Below, one piece after another: positions 26,156 through 39,800 of a DNA stretch of 64,000 nucleotides. Made by a program: the position numbers and the translations under genes. Positions within the stretch are counted from its first letter, which is position 1. Each line of letters starts with the position of its first letter. The stretch comes from Trichoplusia ni (lineage: Eukaryota > Arthropoda > Insecta > Lepidoptera > Noctuidae): assembly GCF_003590095.1 (NCBI RefSeq), contig NC_039483.1, positions 16,926,001 through 16,990,000 of the forward strand, in the 5' to 3' direction. The notes beneath the pieces were generated by a model, which did not search any database, was not told the origin of the DNA, and was given only the letters and a program-made list of their open reading frames with translations.

Positions 26156-29100
26156 ATTGAGTGTCTAAGTGTCATTAATCTGATTAGTTTAAGACTAGAT
26201 AGACTTGTGTGAAGTTTGAAATATTATTATGAGTAATGTGGTAAAAAGGGTTTTGAGAATAGAAAAATAATAATAATAAAATCTGAAATCAAAACAAAAG
26301 AAAACTCTCATCATGAGCATTAGATTCCGTTTTTTTACATTTCGGTATTTAAAGCTTCAGTTTCATGATTATAGTTTTTATAAGAATGACGGGATTTATG
26401 TTCCCGTGGGATCATTTTTAATGTAAACGGTAAATAATAACGCAGACCATTCACAGCTAACAAATTACTTTTTGACTAGTCAGAAAAGCCCTTATAAATA
26501 TTTTCTTTATATACTAGATTATAGCTCCAGCAATATCTCAAACCTCATATAGAGTTAAAGGCCCAAACCAATAAAATTTAATATCTAAGTATTACACAAC
26601 GTCATCCCGGATATCAAGAGCTAATATCGCAGTTTCCAGTGCCGGCCAGTAATTACTCGGAGTAAGTACGATGGAAAAGGAAGGGCCACATTATGATAAT
26701 ATCGAGATAAGCTAATGCTTCACGTATTAACGGTACTTGAGGTTACTTAACATCGGTCAAGTGAAGGCCTGTAGGAAATAGTTTTAATGAAATTATATTG
26801 AAAGTATAGAGGAGATATTTCGAATGTGATTTTTCTTTTTAGTGATTATGACGAAAGGAATATTTACAATTTTAATATTTCATATTAATGCAGTAAGCTT
26901 ATTGCAGGCGAAAGCCTGCGAGTGAGGTGGAGCAAATTCCATCTTTATCTCGCCATATATTTTTTTAAGAATTGATTCTTGTGAATAAATGTTCGCCGCT
27001 TCGTCGTAATTAAAATGAAGCCAGATTACCGTTTATTTCTTTAGAAAAGTATTTATATTTGGATACAAAAGCTTACTTATTTTTATTGTACCTTCAGAAT
27101 ACGCACTTTTATCTTTAACTCAATTCCTATAACCAGTGCCACTTACAGTGATGCAAAGATTCTAACTATTCTTTCTTGCAAGCTTTTAGCGTACCTAAAG
27201 ACAATATAGTAACAATGTTTTATGTGCCCAAAAACACCAAACTTTCGATTTCGATTTTCATTTTAAGGAACTCGAAAGTAAGTAGGAATAAAGGAAGTCA
27301 AATCAAAAGTTTTTATTTAAAGTATGCTGTTTATCAGACACTTAAAAAAATCCAAAATCCAGTCATAGAAGAGCAAAGAAACAATCAACTAAAAATATCT
27401 ATTTAGCTAACCAACACACTATACAGTATTTGGTCCCTCTCGTTAAAACAACATTTGCATTGCACCAGTAACGTATAATCGCTTATGTAATACCAGGAAT
27501 AATACACGAACAGTAAGAAGCAACTGCACATAACGGACTCTAGGTATCTGAGAATACGCACCCGACGCTGCACGCACGCATCATGCATTATAATTTCTTG
27601 CATAGCAAACGTCAAGTCTTGGACAATTTATGAAGAGATATGTGAACTTTTTGGTTTGTCTTGTACATACCGAGAAATAGTTACAGACAAGTAGAAATCC
27701 GATATCAATATTTTTTTTGACAACGAAATTGATTTTTGTTTGCTATGCCACTTAGTTTTTCATATCTTGCATTGAACTCTATAACTAACTCTTGCTTATC
27801 TTATGTTTCTAGCTTCCAGCTACCCGAGAAGTAAATTTCCATTGAAAATCAATTAAGTCTGTGCACATTAGAAATCATACCACTCCACTGTAATCTACCC
27901 GTTTATATCTCTTCCGATGCCTCATATAAAATATTAATAAAAAATGCACACTTAGCAGAATGGAGAGTCACTACGCTAGATGCACTGTGAGCGACTTGTC
28001 GCGAGTTCAATCCCCGCACAGGACCAAAATTTGAGGGATTCTGAAATACTTGTTTAGAGTCGGGAATTATTTATGCCTGGGACTTGAATGTTTGAGAAAT
28101 CACCACACAAAAAATCCTTTTGATCCTTCACGAAAAAACTCGCTATAGACTCTACCAAGCATCGTACACAAAATGCGTATGTACTAATTGAAAAGCTCCC
28201 AATCAATAATCGCATTACAAATAATGATAGAAACGCTTTATACGGACGTATCATTAGGCTCAATAAACTTGCATCAGAGACTCAACTCATTACTGTCTAC
28301 CTTTATTTGTTCGGCAACATGATCATCATGGAACCCGTTCCTGAGCCTACAATTAGTTACCAGATCATTATCGAGTTACTAGCGCCATCTAGTTTAGTAG
28401 AATTAAACTTGTGTAATAATTTCGTAAGAGGATGTTTTTTCTTTATAGGTTAAAATATGAGCATTACATGAAGAAGTTATGTATTTGATTGTTTGTTGCA
28501 ATTAAACTAAGGGCATTCAAGTGTTTTTCTTTTTTTATATTTCGTTGGTAGTCAAATGAAATTGCTCGTTGATTACCTTCAAGTACGCCAACAAAATATC
28601 CACTTTTCAACTAGCCATAATACTGTACTATAAACGAAAAAATCTTCGCCTAATATACCTCTAGTTCTACCTCTAACTCTTCATAATCTGCATAATCGAA
28701 AACTATGTTGGAGTCACTTGTATTCAGCATCATTTACAGTATGGAGCAACTCCCTACCTGATCAGAAGATTTGAGCATTGATCACCACTAACTCGCTGGG
28801 TGTTGGGTATTCCATGTCCCATTATTTGGATCCATGCTTGATGTTTGAGGATGTTTTCCTTCACCGATCTCGTAAAGAAAGTACAAGCTCAAACCATTTT
28901 CTATCTCAAAGATACAGCTTTTGTAGAGGAAGTTATGAAGAGGGCAACAAACTAAAATCCGATCAGGCATAAGAAGTTTTGCATAGCACCTATTCAAAAA
29001 TTACCATTCTTCACTAATTACAAATTACCATAATTATTCCGTTTGAAAATTATAGTCAATTATACTATTTGTCACTTGTATAACTGTTTTCTTAAGTTGT

Positions 29101-31020
29101 AATGAAATGTAACGGTACTACAATGATTACATACACATTTGTAATTAGTACCTATTAATTTCAAAACTAAGTACTCATAATATACTTAATGTAATAAATG
29201 TTAATGCTCATGTGATTGTATGAAATCCTATTAAGAACAGTAGTGATGGTCTGTTGGAAGATAGAAACATCCATAAGAGAATATGTTGTAAGTATTTGAA
29301 ATATTGCTAAAGATAAGGAATCGATTAAAATGTATACGGAGTGTTGCAAAAATACTTGGTTATTATATTAGATATCTCTTTATTTTTTTCACTATTTAAA
29401 TGTAATATTTCACTAATTCACGAGATATTTTCCTTCACCTTTTGCAAACACACTTGTATGCCTAAAGTATTAGTGGGATCCCGCATCCGAACCAAAATAC
29501 ACACATTAACCATAGTATATTTTATATTGTCTCTTAATCGACATGTTGAAACTTTTCTTGTAGTTCAAAATATTTTATTCGAATCGTTATCCTACAAGTT
29601 TTTTTTTATCTAGGCCACTCTGTCTTTGCTGTGCAAAGGAAATCCAAAAATCCTTCCACGATTCTCTGTTCTGAGATACATGGAACCAGCCCGTCTCGCC
29701 TCAATCAACAATTTCATATCATAACTTGACAACCGTAACAACTACTTAATATCCAAATCAGGGTGCTATCCATCTTAATTTTTAGCAACTAAGTACCAGT
29801 GTCAGAGAAGATCAGGTCGTCAGAGGGGAGACGTCTTCTAAATCAAATCTCCTTAACGACGGGCAAAGACGTACAAATCACACCTGAACGTGCCTTCTGA
29901 ATACTGAGGAACTAGTTTCGACGATAAATGGTAACCCATTCACGGACCAACAGTGCTGAGTGATGAATAACTCTTGCGTTACTAGGCACGAGCGTCTCTA
30001 TAACATAATATCCTCATTCAAATGTTTTTGAATTTAAATTTAAATAAGGATAAATATTATTATGTCTAACTGCTGCTTAGTCGGAAGACACCATTGTCTG
30101 GCTCAAAACAAAAAGAAAAAATTATACAATGACTCCTAGTAGATACTCGCGGAATTTATTTAACCCTTTCTTTCCCCAAGTCGGGTCTACACGTCCAAAA
30201 GTTGTTACACTTAAATCGAATTGCAAACTTCTTTATTGATTTGGAGTGCGATTACTATTCTTACCGTAGTTCGTAATTCTTTTATATAACTTTCACGTAG
30301 ATCGCATGTTTTTCAACTTGACAGCTGCGTAAAGTAAGACTTCTTATCGGTTCCTGGATTATTTTGTCTGAAGTAACGGGAATCTGATCGGATAAAATTT
30401 GCACAGTGAATTTAAATTTGTGGTAACCATTTTTATGCAGTGATTGCGACAAAAATTTATACATCATCGAGAAGACTACTAGAGGTTTTACTGGCATTAA
30501 AGGACTCTACAATTAAATAAATCGTGTTAGTAAAATTAACCTGCTTACTAGTGAAAATGAGAAGGGAAAGGGTTCATTCTACTGGAACGAAAACAAAATG
30601 ATAATTGGTATTATAATTATTAACGCACCTTTTATAACAATGAACCCCAAAAAAGAAAGCAATGGCCGCAAGGTCAGGGCTTACAGTCAGTAGGTCGCTG
30701 TCACAGAATGAATAATAACAGCCGGCAGAACGCACAAACATACATACACATCCTTACCGCAAGACAAACGGACGTTACCGCACTTCCTTGTCTAATAATT
30801 AAAAAGAAAAATTTGAAATAAAATTTCGAATTTCTTGTGCTGTGGGGCTTAGAAATAGTGCATTCATCCTGTATCAAATCGATAAGGAATCACGCGTGAC
30901 ATAGATATTTGAAGAAAACTTGATAACAGACATTCAACCTCTTAGTCTTCTGACCAAGAAGACTACTGAGAACATCGGAGATAAGTAAACAAATCATATA
31001 GAAAACGATATTGTGACGTC

Positions 31021-32736
31021 ATGAAGAACTGTGTGAAGATGAGTTACAAGGTGGTAGTAGTGTTGTACTTACAAATCGCTGCGATGTTTAGTGCTCCAGT
31101 ACAGCTGCAAGTCATGCCAATGCAGTACGGGATGCAGCCTCAACTGCCTTTCCTGAAGAACATGGTGCCAAATATGCAAGCTCCTTCTGCGTAAGTACTC
31201 TCTTGGAAAATTCAAATGAAAGTTTCTTTTGTGAACAATTTTAAGAAAACGAACTATGTTAATTTGAAACTATTGAATTTCAAACAAATAATGCAATAAT
31301 CGCTAAGCTGTTGGGCGCAACTTCGTCTACGTTGACATGAAGATACTATTTTTTTAATCGAAGTTGTAGTTTTAGGGGACTCGCATCTTCTCACTCGCAT
31401 TTTTGTAACATATTTAATTACTTTGCGCTTAACAATAATAGCGTGATTATATATAGGTATCACATAGCCTTTTTCATTAAATAGACAGTCTAAAGTCGTT
31501 TTTTTTATCGATCCTGAGATAAAGGCGTTCAAACTAACCAACAGACGCTTCAGCTTTATAATACATATAAGTATATTACAAAGCTAAAGAAGAGTTTTGT
31601 TCATGTATAGATTAAAATAAATACTCTGTTCGGTCGTAAGTCTTGCAATAAATTCACTTTTGTAGTCTTCAAAGATACCTGGGGTTAGAGCTAAAAACTA
31701 ATATTTGTTGTTGTACTGTTAGTCTATTTTTTCAATGAAACTGTACTAACAAGTCGAGAGGCGCGGTTTCTTAGATTACACACAAACACATTCCACAATT
31801 TGTCACACTATAAGGCCTACGTTAAGAATGTTTAAGCAGGAAAAAATGTACCCAAAAAATTCCATCTCATTACCCCCTTTAAAAATGTTGTTTGTCTAAT
31901 TATGTTCATGCTAAAGTACGGTACGAATAGTTAGTCAACCATTTAAAACAATTTTTATTATAAGTTCATTTATAAAAAAAATAAGGAGCACTAAAAGAGA
32001 ATGTCATCTAGTTTTTCAATTTCGAGAAGGTGAAGCTTCAATTTATATAAAAACTTTGTCTTGTTTGCCTAAAGTACGGTAATATTAATAGGAGTTACTT
32101 CTGTACAAGAGCAAGATGTGAACATGAATCGATGAATGGAGAGATGATAATAATAACAGCTTTAATTAATTTAATGTCCAAGTTTGCAGCAAATATCTAA
32201 ATAATTAAACTCGTAAGAGGTAGTTATCCGGCCATGTGATCTATTCTTCTACTCTTAGTATTAAAATTAAAGCATTAAGAATAACAATATCCTTACTATC
32301 TTTCAGATATCCACAACAGCCATTAATGTTCCTTCTGCCAAACGCCGCACCCAAATCAGATGCAGACACCAGATATGTAAACCTAAACGAACCAGAGAAT
32401 AACAGTCTCAAAATAAACGCTGGCCATATAGATGAAGGCAAAGACGCCGTAGTCATTGATGCTATTCCAAAAGCTACGGAAGCTGAAACACGAAATGCAG
32501 TCGTATACCTTCCGGATGAAGGTAGATTTTCGATCGGCCAAATTATTTCGTACATTCCTTTTTTACCTATTGAAGTGAATGTACCTGATACCATATCCTG
32601 GATTACTAGCATTCTGACTGGAGGATGGTTCAGGCCTCAAAACCCACCAGCTGGTGTTGGTAATGTCAAGCGGCTCTCTAATGCTCCCGTACCTGTCATA
32701 GTGGTACCGTACCCAGCACCAATGCCACAGGTTTGA
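31021..32736 (+). CDS. Two-exon small secreted Pro-rich protein (right copy)
   Basis: Exon 1 is 31021-31190 and exon 2 is 32307-32736, with lengths (170 and 430 nt) identical to the left copy, giving 199 residues. The only protein difference I see is Gly173 in place of Ser173 (codon GGT for AGT); a nearby Pro-Val codon change is silent. Features are as described for 16086-17797: a signal peptide, a Met/Gln/Pro-rich start, an acidic middle and a Pro/Val-rich end, with no recognised family. AATAAA at 32835-32840 follows. Residue 173 is also the first substitution between the two copies of the block. Confidence 0.85.
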
Positions 32737-33812
32737 TTCAATGGAACGATTGGAGTGAGGAAGACTGATTGTAAATTATTGTTATGTAAGTTTATCAAGA
32801 GGTAGCTAGCTGGTTTTATTGGTATCGTGTTGTCAATAAATGTAGTATTTATTTCAGTGATTTGTTTTCTTTACGATACTATGGTAATAGAAAGATTATT
32901 AGAAATATTATTAAATTTTTTCTTAGTTGGCTTGACCAATAAGTGTCATAATTAATTAACTAATATTGAATATCGTTTACTCGTCTAAACTGCTAGCACG
33001 AAATTAAGAGGTATAGGGATGTAGAAAAAGAATTCATGTATGCAAAATGGTTTATTATTAAGAAATAATCATTACAAATTGCTGTTTTACTGAGGCCTTA
33101 CATAATTAAACATATAATTAAACATTACATATTTTACATTAAACCTAAGACGTTATGGTAACAAATCTTAACTTTAAAAAGGCTGAGTTCAAGAGTATAA
33201 CCAGAGGTGACAGAATTGGTATTAATTGATTTAATTTTATAAAAATATGGTTACACTTTCAAACTGCAACCAAGCTGCTAGAATTTTCATTAATCCAAAG
33301 TAGTTATAAAAATATTTGAACAAACAAAACTACAAATCATTAATATTACTTTCAAAACTAAACCTACTTCGGACTAAAAGGCGGTGCAATAAACTCGCTC
33401 CTAAAATGGCAACACTTACAATACAAGCCGATAATCTAACGACAAAACATATAGTGCACCCGTAATTATGTCACGGGTGTCATACAAACTGCCTCATTAG
33501 ACTATCAGCAAGCTAAGGGGCAATAAAACTAATATCTTGATGGCCGATTTTGGTTTCAACCCATTGAACTATTAATAGGCGAAACACATAGAAAGACTAG
33601 AAAGTTTTGTACCAGTTACGATCTAAAATGGTCTGCACTTTTACTGGTAAAGTGAATAAAAACGAAATTGATGCTCATTGCACTCGAAATTCTAAACCAA
33701 AATGTTGAGTTGTGGTTTAGGTCTCATCAAAACTTTCTGGCCGTAACACACTTTTGGACAAAACATTAGTATCAAAATAAAGTTTTGTTCAGAAGTGTCA
33801 GTTGGGTATTGC

Positions 33813-36800
33813 TTATTGGCCGTTAACGCCAACGGTGTCGTGATCAACTGGGTAGCCGTCAGCATTCAGGTCCTTCTTGGGGACGATGATGGAGACCGGG
33901 TAGGTGAAGCTGTAGAAGAATCCGTGAGGGGGACCCTGGAAACAAGATATTCAAGAATAATGACAAATATCATAAATTTTTTGAACTATTCTTCAGTCGT
34001 TGGTTAACTTAAGACCCCTTAAGATAAATAGGGCACTTCTTATCTAAAGTATGAAGTCTTAACGTAGGGTCACTGTGCAACAACATCCAGCACTTCGAAA
34101 GTCGGTACCTTTAAAGTGCCGCAAGATGACAAAAAACTTGTACTGAGATTATTTTCCGAGAATAAGCTTTAAAAAGAAATACAACAACACTTACGGTTGG
34201 TTCCGGCTCTTCATATTTGCCTTCCTCAGTTTCCTGCTGACCGTACTGTTTCTGTTGACCGTACTGCTGCTGCTGCTGCTGTTGACCATATTGTGGCTGT
34301 TGCTGCTGCTGACCATACTGCTGTTGTTGACCGAACTGTTGTTGCTGGCCGTACTGTTGGCCTCCCTGGTTGTAGGCACCGTTTTGAGCTTGCGCGTAAG
34401 CGAGGTTCTTGCCTTCACGAGGCTGTTCCGCAGATACTACGACACCGTTCAATTCAGAAGCCTGGGCTTCGTAGGGCTGGTATTGGCTGGAAAAAGAAAA
34501 TAGTTCGTAAATATTGATGTCATTGAGCTATACTAATTAATTTGCGAATATGTGTACCGTTATTTGACCAATGAAGATGCAGAAAATATATTGCGACGAA
34601 TTCAGAAAATACTTAGGACTGCTTAATAAATTCACATCCATACACACATTCAACAAGTTTAATAAATTCTTAAATGATGTTTAGAGGATATGGCAGTAAT
34701 AGCCAATTAAAAACTGATTTCACTGTGACAGAGCATACAAATAGTTACGATTGTTACGAATAGCAAATTTTCAATTTATGAAAATGACACTTCAAGTAAT
34801 TCCATAAATGTTATTGATCTAATTCGGTCCGAATGGGAACTAAGATCACAATAAGTCTTACTTGTAGTTATTGTTGTAGTTTCCTGCCGGTGGTGGAACG
34901 GTAGGGGCTTTGGAGTTGGCTTCAGCTGCCTCTTTCCATGCCTTCTCGAAAGCAAGACGAGCTTCCCTAAGGGCGGGAGTCTCTTCAGCGGGCTTCAGCT
35001 CAACCTTGGGGATGTTGTCTTCTTGGTGGAAGCCTTCGCTGTCAGCCCAGTAACGGACCTTGAAACAATTAATTTGATAAGCTACCAGGAGTTGTTTGCA
35101 ACGAGACTAATGAAAATGGCAAAAATAAAGGGCAAAACCAAATCGATTTTGAAAATTACCAACTGCCTAAGAAACTCATACGAATTTTGTTTGGCTAGTC
35201 CATGTTCATATGAATGAAGCCTAAAAATAACAACGCTAAAGAAAAAAACAAGCATTGGAAATGCCATCCGATACCAATATTTGGGTGTTATATTTCAAGG
35301 TGCTAACTAGTGCTATTTCGTGTCAGACATAATATTTGTTTTATCTAGATGCAAATATGATGATTTTAGACGATGCGTATATTTCTAGACTTGTCAAATA
35401 TTGACTACCGCACAATTTGGGCATAACGAGAAAATTAATCAGCTCTAAATATAAGTACTACACTTCTAATATGGTTGGTCGTGAACGCTGAAATAATATT
35501 ATCGTCCTTGCTCTATGCTAAAAAGATTATAATGGAAACTGCACAAGTCAACGTCAGTGATGATTTTAGAAATAAAAATATCGATAAGTCATTTCGTGTT
35601 TTTTATAACAAGGATCTTAATAAACCTGATACTAACAAACCTGATAAAAAAAATATTGGCTCTATCCGGTAAGATAGGTATAAAGATATTTTTTATCAAA
35701 TTCACTTTTTATAAGAATAATACCTTAATAAGATCGTTGCTGCTTCCAGCCTTGTAGACGTAGGATCCAGACACAACACCGGAGCCTTCACGGTTTTCAA
35801 CCTTCGAAGATTCGGGGGTTTCGTATCCATAGGCGTATTGACCTAGACCGTCCTGGCCGTGGTACTGGGCGGCGTTGTAGACCTAAAAAAATAGATAATA
35901 ACAGGTTATTAGAAGGAAAAATAACTTTGAATAAATCTGTTGAACTTGGTGCTACTAAAGTGAAGTCTATTTTGGATGACGATATAGATATTCAAGTCCA
36001 TTTTGATCAAAGATTTGGATTATCACCACACGTTTATACAATAAACTCGCACAATTTTCTACTTTTTTAAAACTTTCTGGAACTGTTTTATACGAATATT
36101 TGTGGATTAAGGACCTACCTCTTCAACGTAGTCGTCTGTATTCTGGATCTCCTGTCCATTCTTCCAGTAGTGGCCGAGGGTTGGGCCAGCGTCAGCTGCA
36201 CGAAACCTAGGGTCATCGTAACGGACCTGGAAATAAAGAAAAGTAAGATCCTGTTACTAATATGTTTCATCAACCAAACCCTGTCTTTTGCTTAGTCCTG
36301 TCAAACCCACATGACCCAAATAACTGCCTATCAGTATACAGTATCATGAGTATTAATATATTGGAAAATTCTCGTGTATATTTTGATAATTTTAATTTCG
36401 TTATAGATCTATGCCGTCAGAACCGACCGGTACTTTTTTTTTAACCAATTAATCGTTGTTTTCAACTAAAGTGCTACGCTTAAATCTGATTCTTAGTTGC
36501 TTCTTCAAGCTACATATTATTGGCCTTTAAAACGGTTCAATTTTCTTCATAATTAGGTTTAGGCTTACTAGTGGCAAGACAGCGGTGCGTCCAGACAGCG
36601 ATGGTGAGGTGAAGGGCAGTGACTTGAGGTACTGCTGCGCCTCCTCAGGCGTGATGTCGTTCTTGAAGATGAAGTTGTTTTGGGGCGCGCTTGACGCGAT
36701 CGCCACCTGTAAAGCAGAAAATAAATGATTAGTTTCATGTTTTTTGGTGCAATTTATTTAGAATTATAGCGAGTTTTATTTTGGTTTCGGTTGCCCTAAA

Positions 36801-39800
36801 TTGTGAAAATAAGGGACTACCTATGAAAATTGAAGAAGGCTCTTAAATTATCTCCATGATTAAGTTTGCGTCACTTTTAGTAAATATTGAAAACGATTCC
36901 GAATCTATTTTAAAACTTCCGAATTCGGTAAACTATCTGCAAATTCATAACTAAAACCTCACTGTGAATTCCACGTGAGGAAAAACGAAAATCGTAAACT
37001 ACAGAATCTACAGACCAACAATTATGTTAAGGTGGTATTATTTCATCATCATCTAATAACAATATATCTTGACCAGGATATTCAACTGTTTCAAGGCTGT
37101 TTCGAGATGATCCCAAAATAATAAGGTACTCTGACTCATCGACGGGTTTAGAGGTCAATTCATTCACAACCGGACACTCTTATGTATATTAGATGATTTG
37201 GTGTTTATTTTAAAGTTGACGTAGATATGTACATTACTGGAAAACCATCATTGAATCAAGTTTCTAATTCTCAAAACTTGGTGACGTTTTACAAATTGAA
37301 CGACAGCTTTTTTGGTGATTCTTAGTAAGATCTAGTGGTGTTAATTTTCAAAAAAATATTTGTAAAAATCATCGGGGTGAAATTTTCTAAACAGAAAAAA
37401 ACCCGTAAATAAAACAAGATAAAAAATCAATACTATAGTCTATTTGACACTTAGTCTATGTTATTATTAAAGCGTAGTAGTAACATGTCTTTGTTTTTTC
37501 GTAGCTAAAGCCCCTCTTAGCACGAGGTGTCACGTAAATATTTAAGCTACCGATATCTCTTCAACCTCCAAAAGAATATTATAATAAACATTCAATAATG
37601 CAAACTCTGGAAAACCCAGTAAAATATGAGCAGTATGCAGCTAACATGAATGACCAATATTATTTACATGGCCTTAACATAATTCACACTGACCGGTGCA
37701 CAGTCGCATACTAAATCGTCTGTTAAGTATTATTCTATCTTGAAAAAATCTCATTTTTATCGATCAAAGAATATTTATCTGCGTTAGAAGTATTTCTATA
37801 AAATAACCTTTGAGTAAAAGTCAGATTTTCTACTAATTTATTATTATTTACTATATTAATATTGATTTTACTATTTTTTACATGAAGTATCAAATAGTTT
37901 TAATTCCCGATTTTTTTTTTATAATGAGTCTTTAAATTGAGAGAGAAACGTTAAGTTATCATCAGCATTAGTGTCGCAAACACCAATCTCATTATTATAT
38001 ACAAACTTTAAGGCTTTTGCTGCTGACAGTACATTAACAAGCAAAATGACGTCACACGTTATTGACACTGACGATTTAACTCGGTATGAGAAGATTCACT
38101 GGACTAATAAGACGAATAAATATCTTTGTAATTATAATAATACTATGTACGGAATATATTAGGTACTACGTCTGATTTAAACACGTGTCCATATGCATAC
38201 AGGATGTTTTGTTGATAAATTTATGAATTTTTAATCATTTTAAATTAGAAAAGCTGTTTTAATTATCATTAATGGTTTTATTATGTATTTTCTTTGTATC
38301 ACAGGAAATCGTAAAGTAGTATTCATTTTAATCATTTATTTATTGTTCTCCTTTGAATATTATTTATTTATCTTTAACGTAATTAGTAAAAATAATCTAA
38401 TATTTGTAGTATAATATTGACCCTATTTAAAATATGATGAGTGCTCTTCCTATGCTCAGAAAGCACAACTCTTTGAATTGTGTAAGCGAGATGCAGCTAT
38501 ACAGTGTAGAATGCCATCTCACTTGTTCAAAGACAAGAATTCTGTAAAGCCGCATGGTACGGGAACAAGATAAACACCACTATGGCTAGTCATATTTTGT
38601 TGTGTTCTATGGATGACTCTATTTTAAAGTCCAAGTAACATATTTTTTGCATACATAATCCACTCATTATGATTTTGAATGGACTGTTTTTCTCGCATGA
38701 TATTTTCAATGGGTAATAATTATTAAAATTACATTTTTTAACCGACTTCAAAAAGGAGGAGGTTCTCGATTCGACCCGTATGTTTTTTTACTTATTTACT
38801 TCAATAGTTATAATTTAAGAGTACCGATCAATAACACAAAAAGTTTATAAAGATATTAGCTAATCACATTATGCTAGTAAGATAAAAAAGTTTAATTGCA
38901 TTTTGCCATTCTTAATCAACTAACCAAAATCTGGGAAACCTAAAAAACATACACGAATTGTATTATACTAAAACTCGAAGGAAGAAAAAAATAGTTCCAG
39001 TATTCAATTCTCAGAGCGCGTGATGAGAATACTCTATGATTAAAAATAAACGCGGTAGCCTTGTCACAGAATAATAAAAGTAAACGATGCATATAGAAAT
39101 TAATACCTCCTCAGAGCAAGCCTTGAAACCATTATGTTAAATCTATGGCGCATTCATGCTAATATTGTTATCGTAAAATACTCAATATCTCAGTATTCTT
39201 CCGAACTTAAACTTCATTAGGAGGATAATGAAGTTTTCTTATTGCAGTTGTGAAAGCAAAACAGTGCGTAGACTGTAGAGTGACCTCTCGCTTCTACGTC
39301 TGCTATCACAAAACTGCAGTGTTACTATAAGATGTAATGATGGACCCCTATTTAATTGTTGTCTATAAAATTAATGGCGTGTTTGACCTTTGTCCAGACC
39401 AGACTATTTTGTACCAAGTTTTTATCATAATAAGTTATGACTTTACAAGGAGAGTTTTAGGGATTTGGGGAGATATAAGTAAGCTCGTATTGGAAGGACC
39501 TACGTCTTTTACAAAACTCAAAGGCATAAGACCGTATTAAAATTAGTCATATAAAAACGCAAATTAATAAAATTTAATATATTCAATTTGCCTTTACAAA
39601 ATTGTTTGTTATTTTGTTAAAACAGATTTAGTTCTGACTTCATGTGTGACGCATTGTTTGTTGTTAGTTTTTTACTGATTTAAATTACTATTATTATTTA
39701 TTTTTTATTCTTATAGTAAACAAGAGGTCGTTAATATACACAATAACAATTATAATTAACTTTTGTGACCTTATCATTGGTTGCAAAACAGGTGCCCGGT

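Larger units (their letters stand above)
22909..36953. repeat. Right copy of the ~14-kb duplicated block
   Basis: It starts at the first base after the gap, which equals 7971, and homology runs to about 36953, which equals the last base before the gap. It is about 107 bp longer than the left copy, mainly from an insertion-rich segment around 35511-35672, offset by a 39-bp loss near 34173. Confidence 0.95.

Noticed and set aside
7971..36953. Recent real tandem duplication creating gene pairs
   Set aside because: The block edges coincide exactly with the gap edges, and the unique signal exon is not duplicated. An assembly overlap explains this more simply, though read data are needed to be sure.
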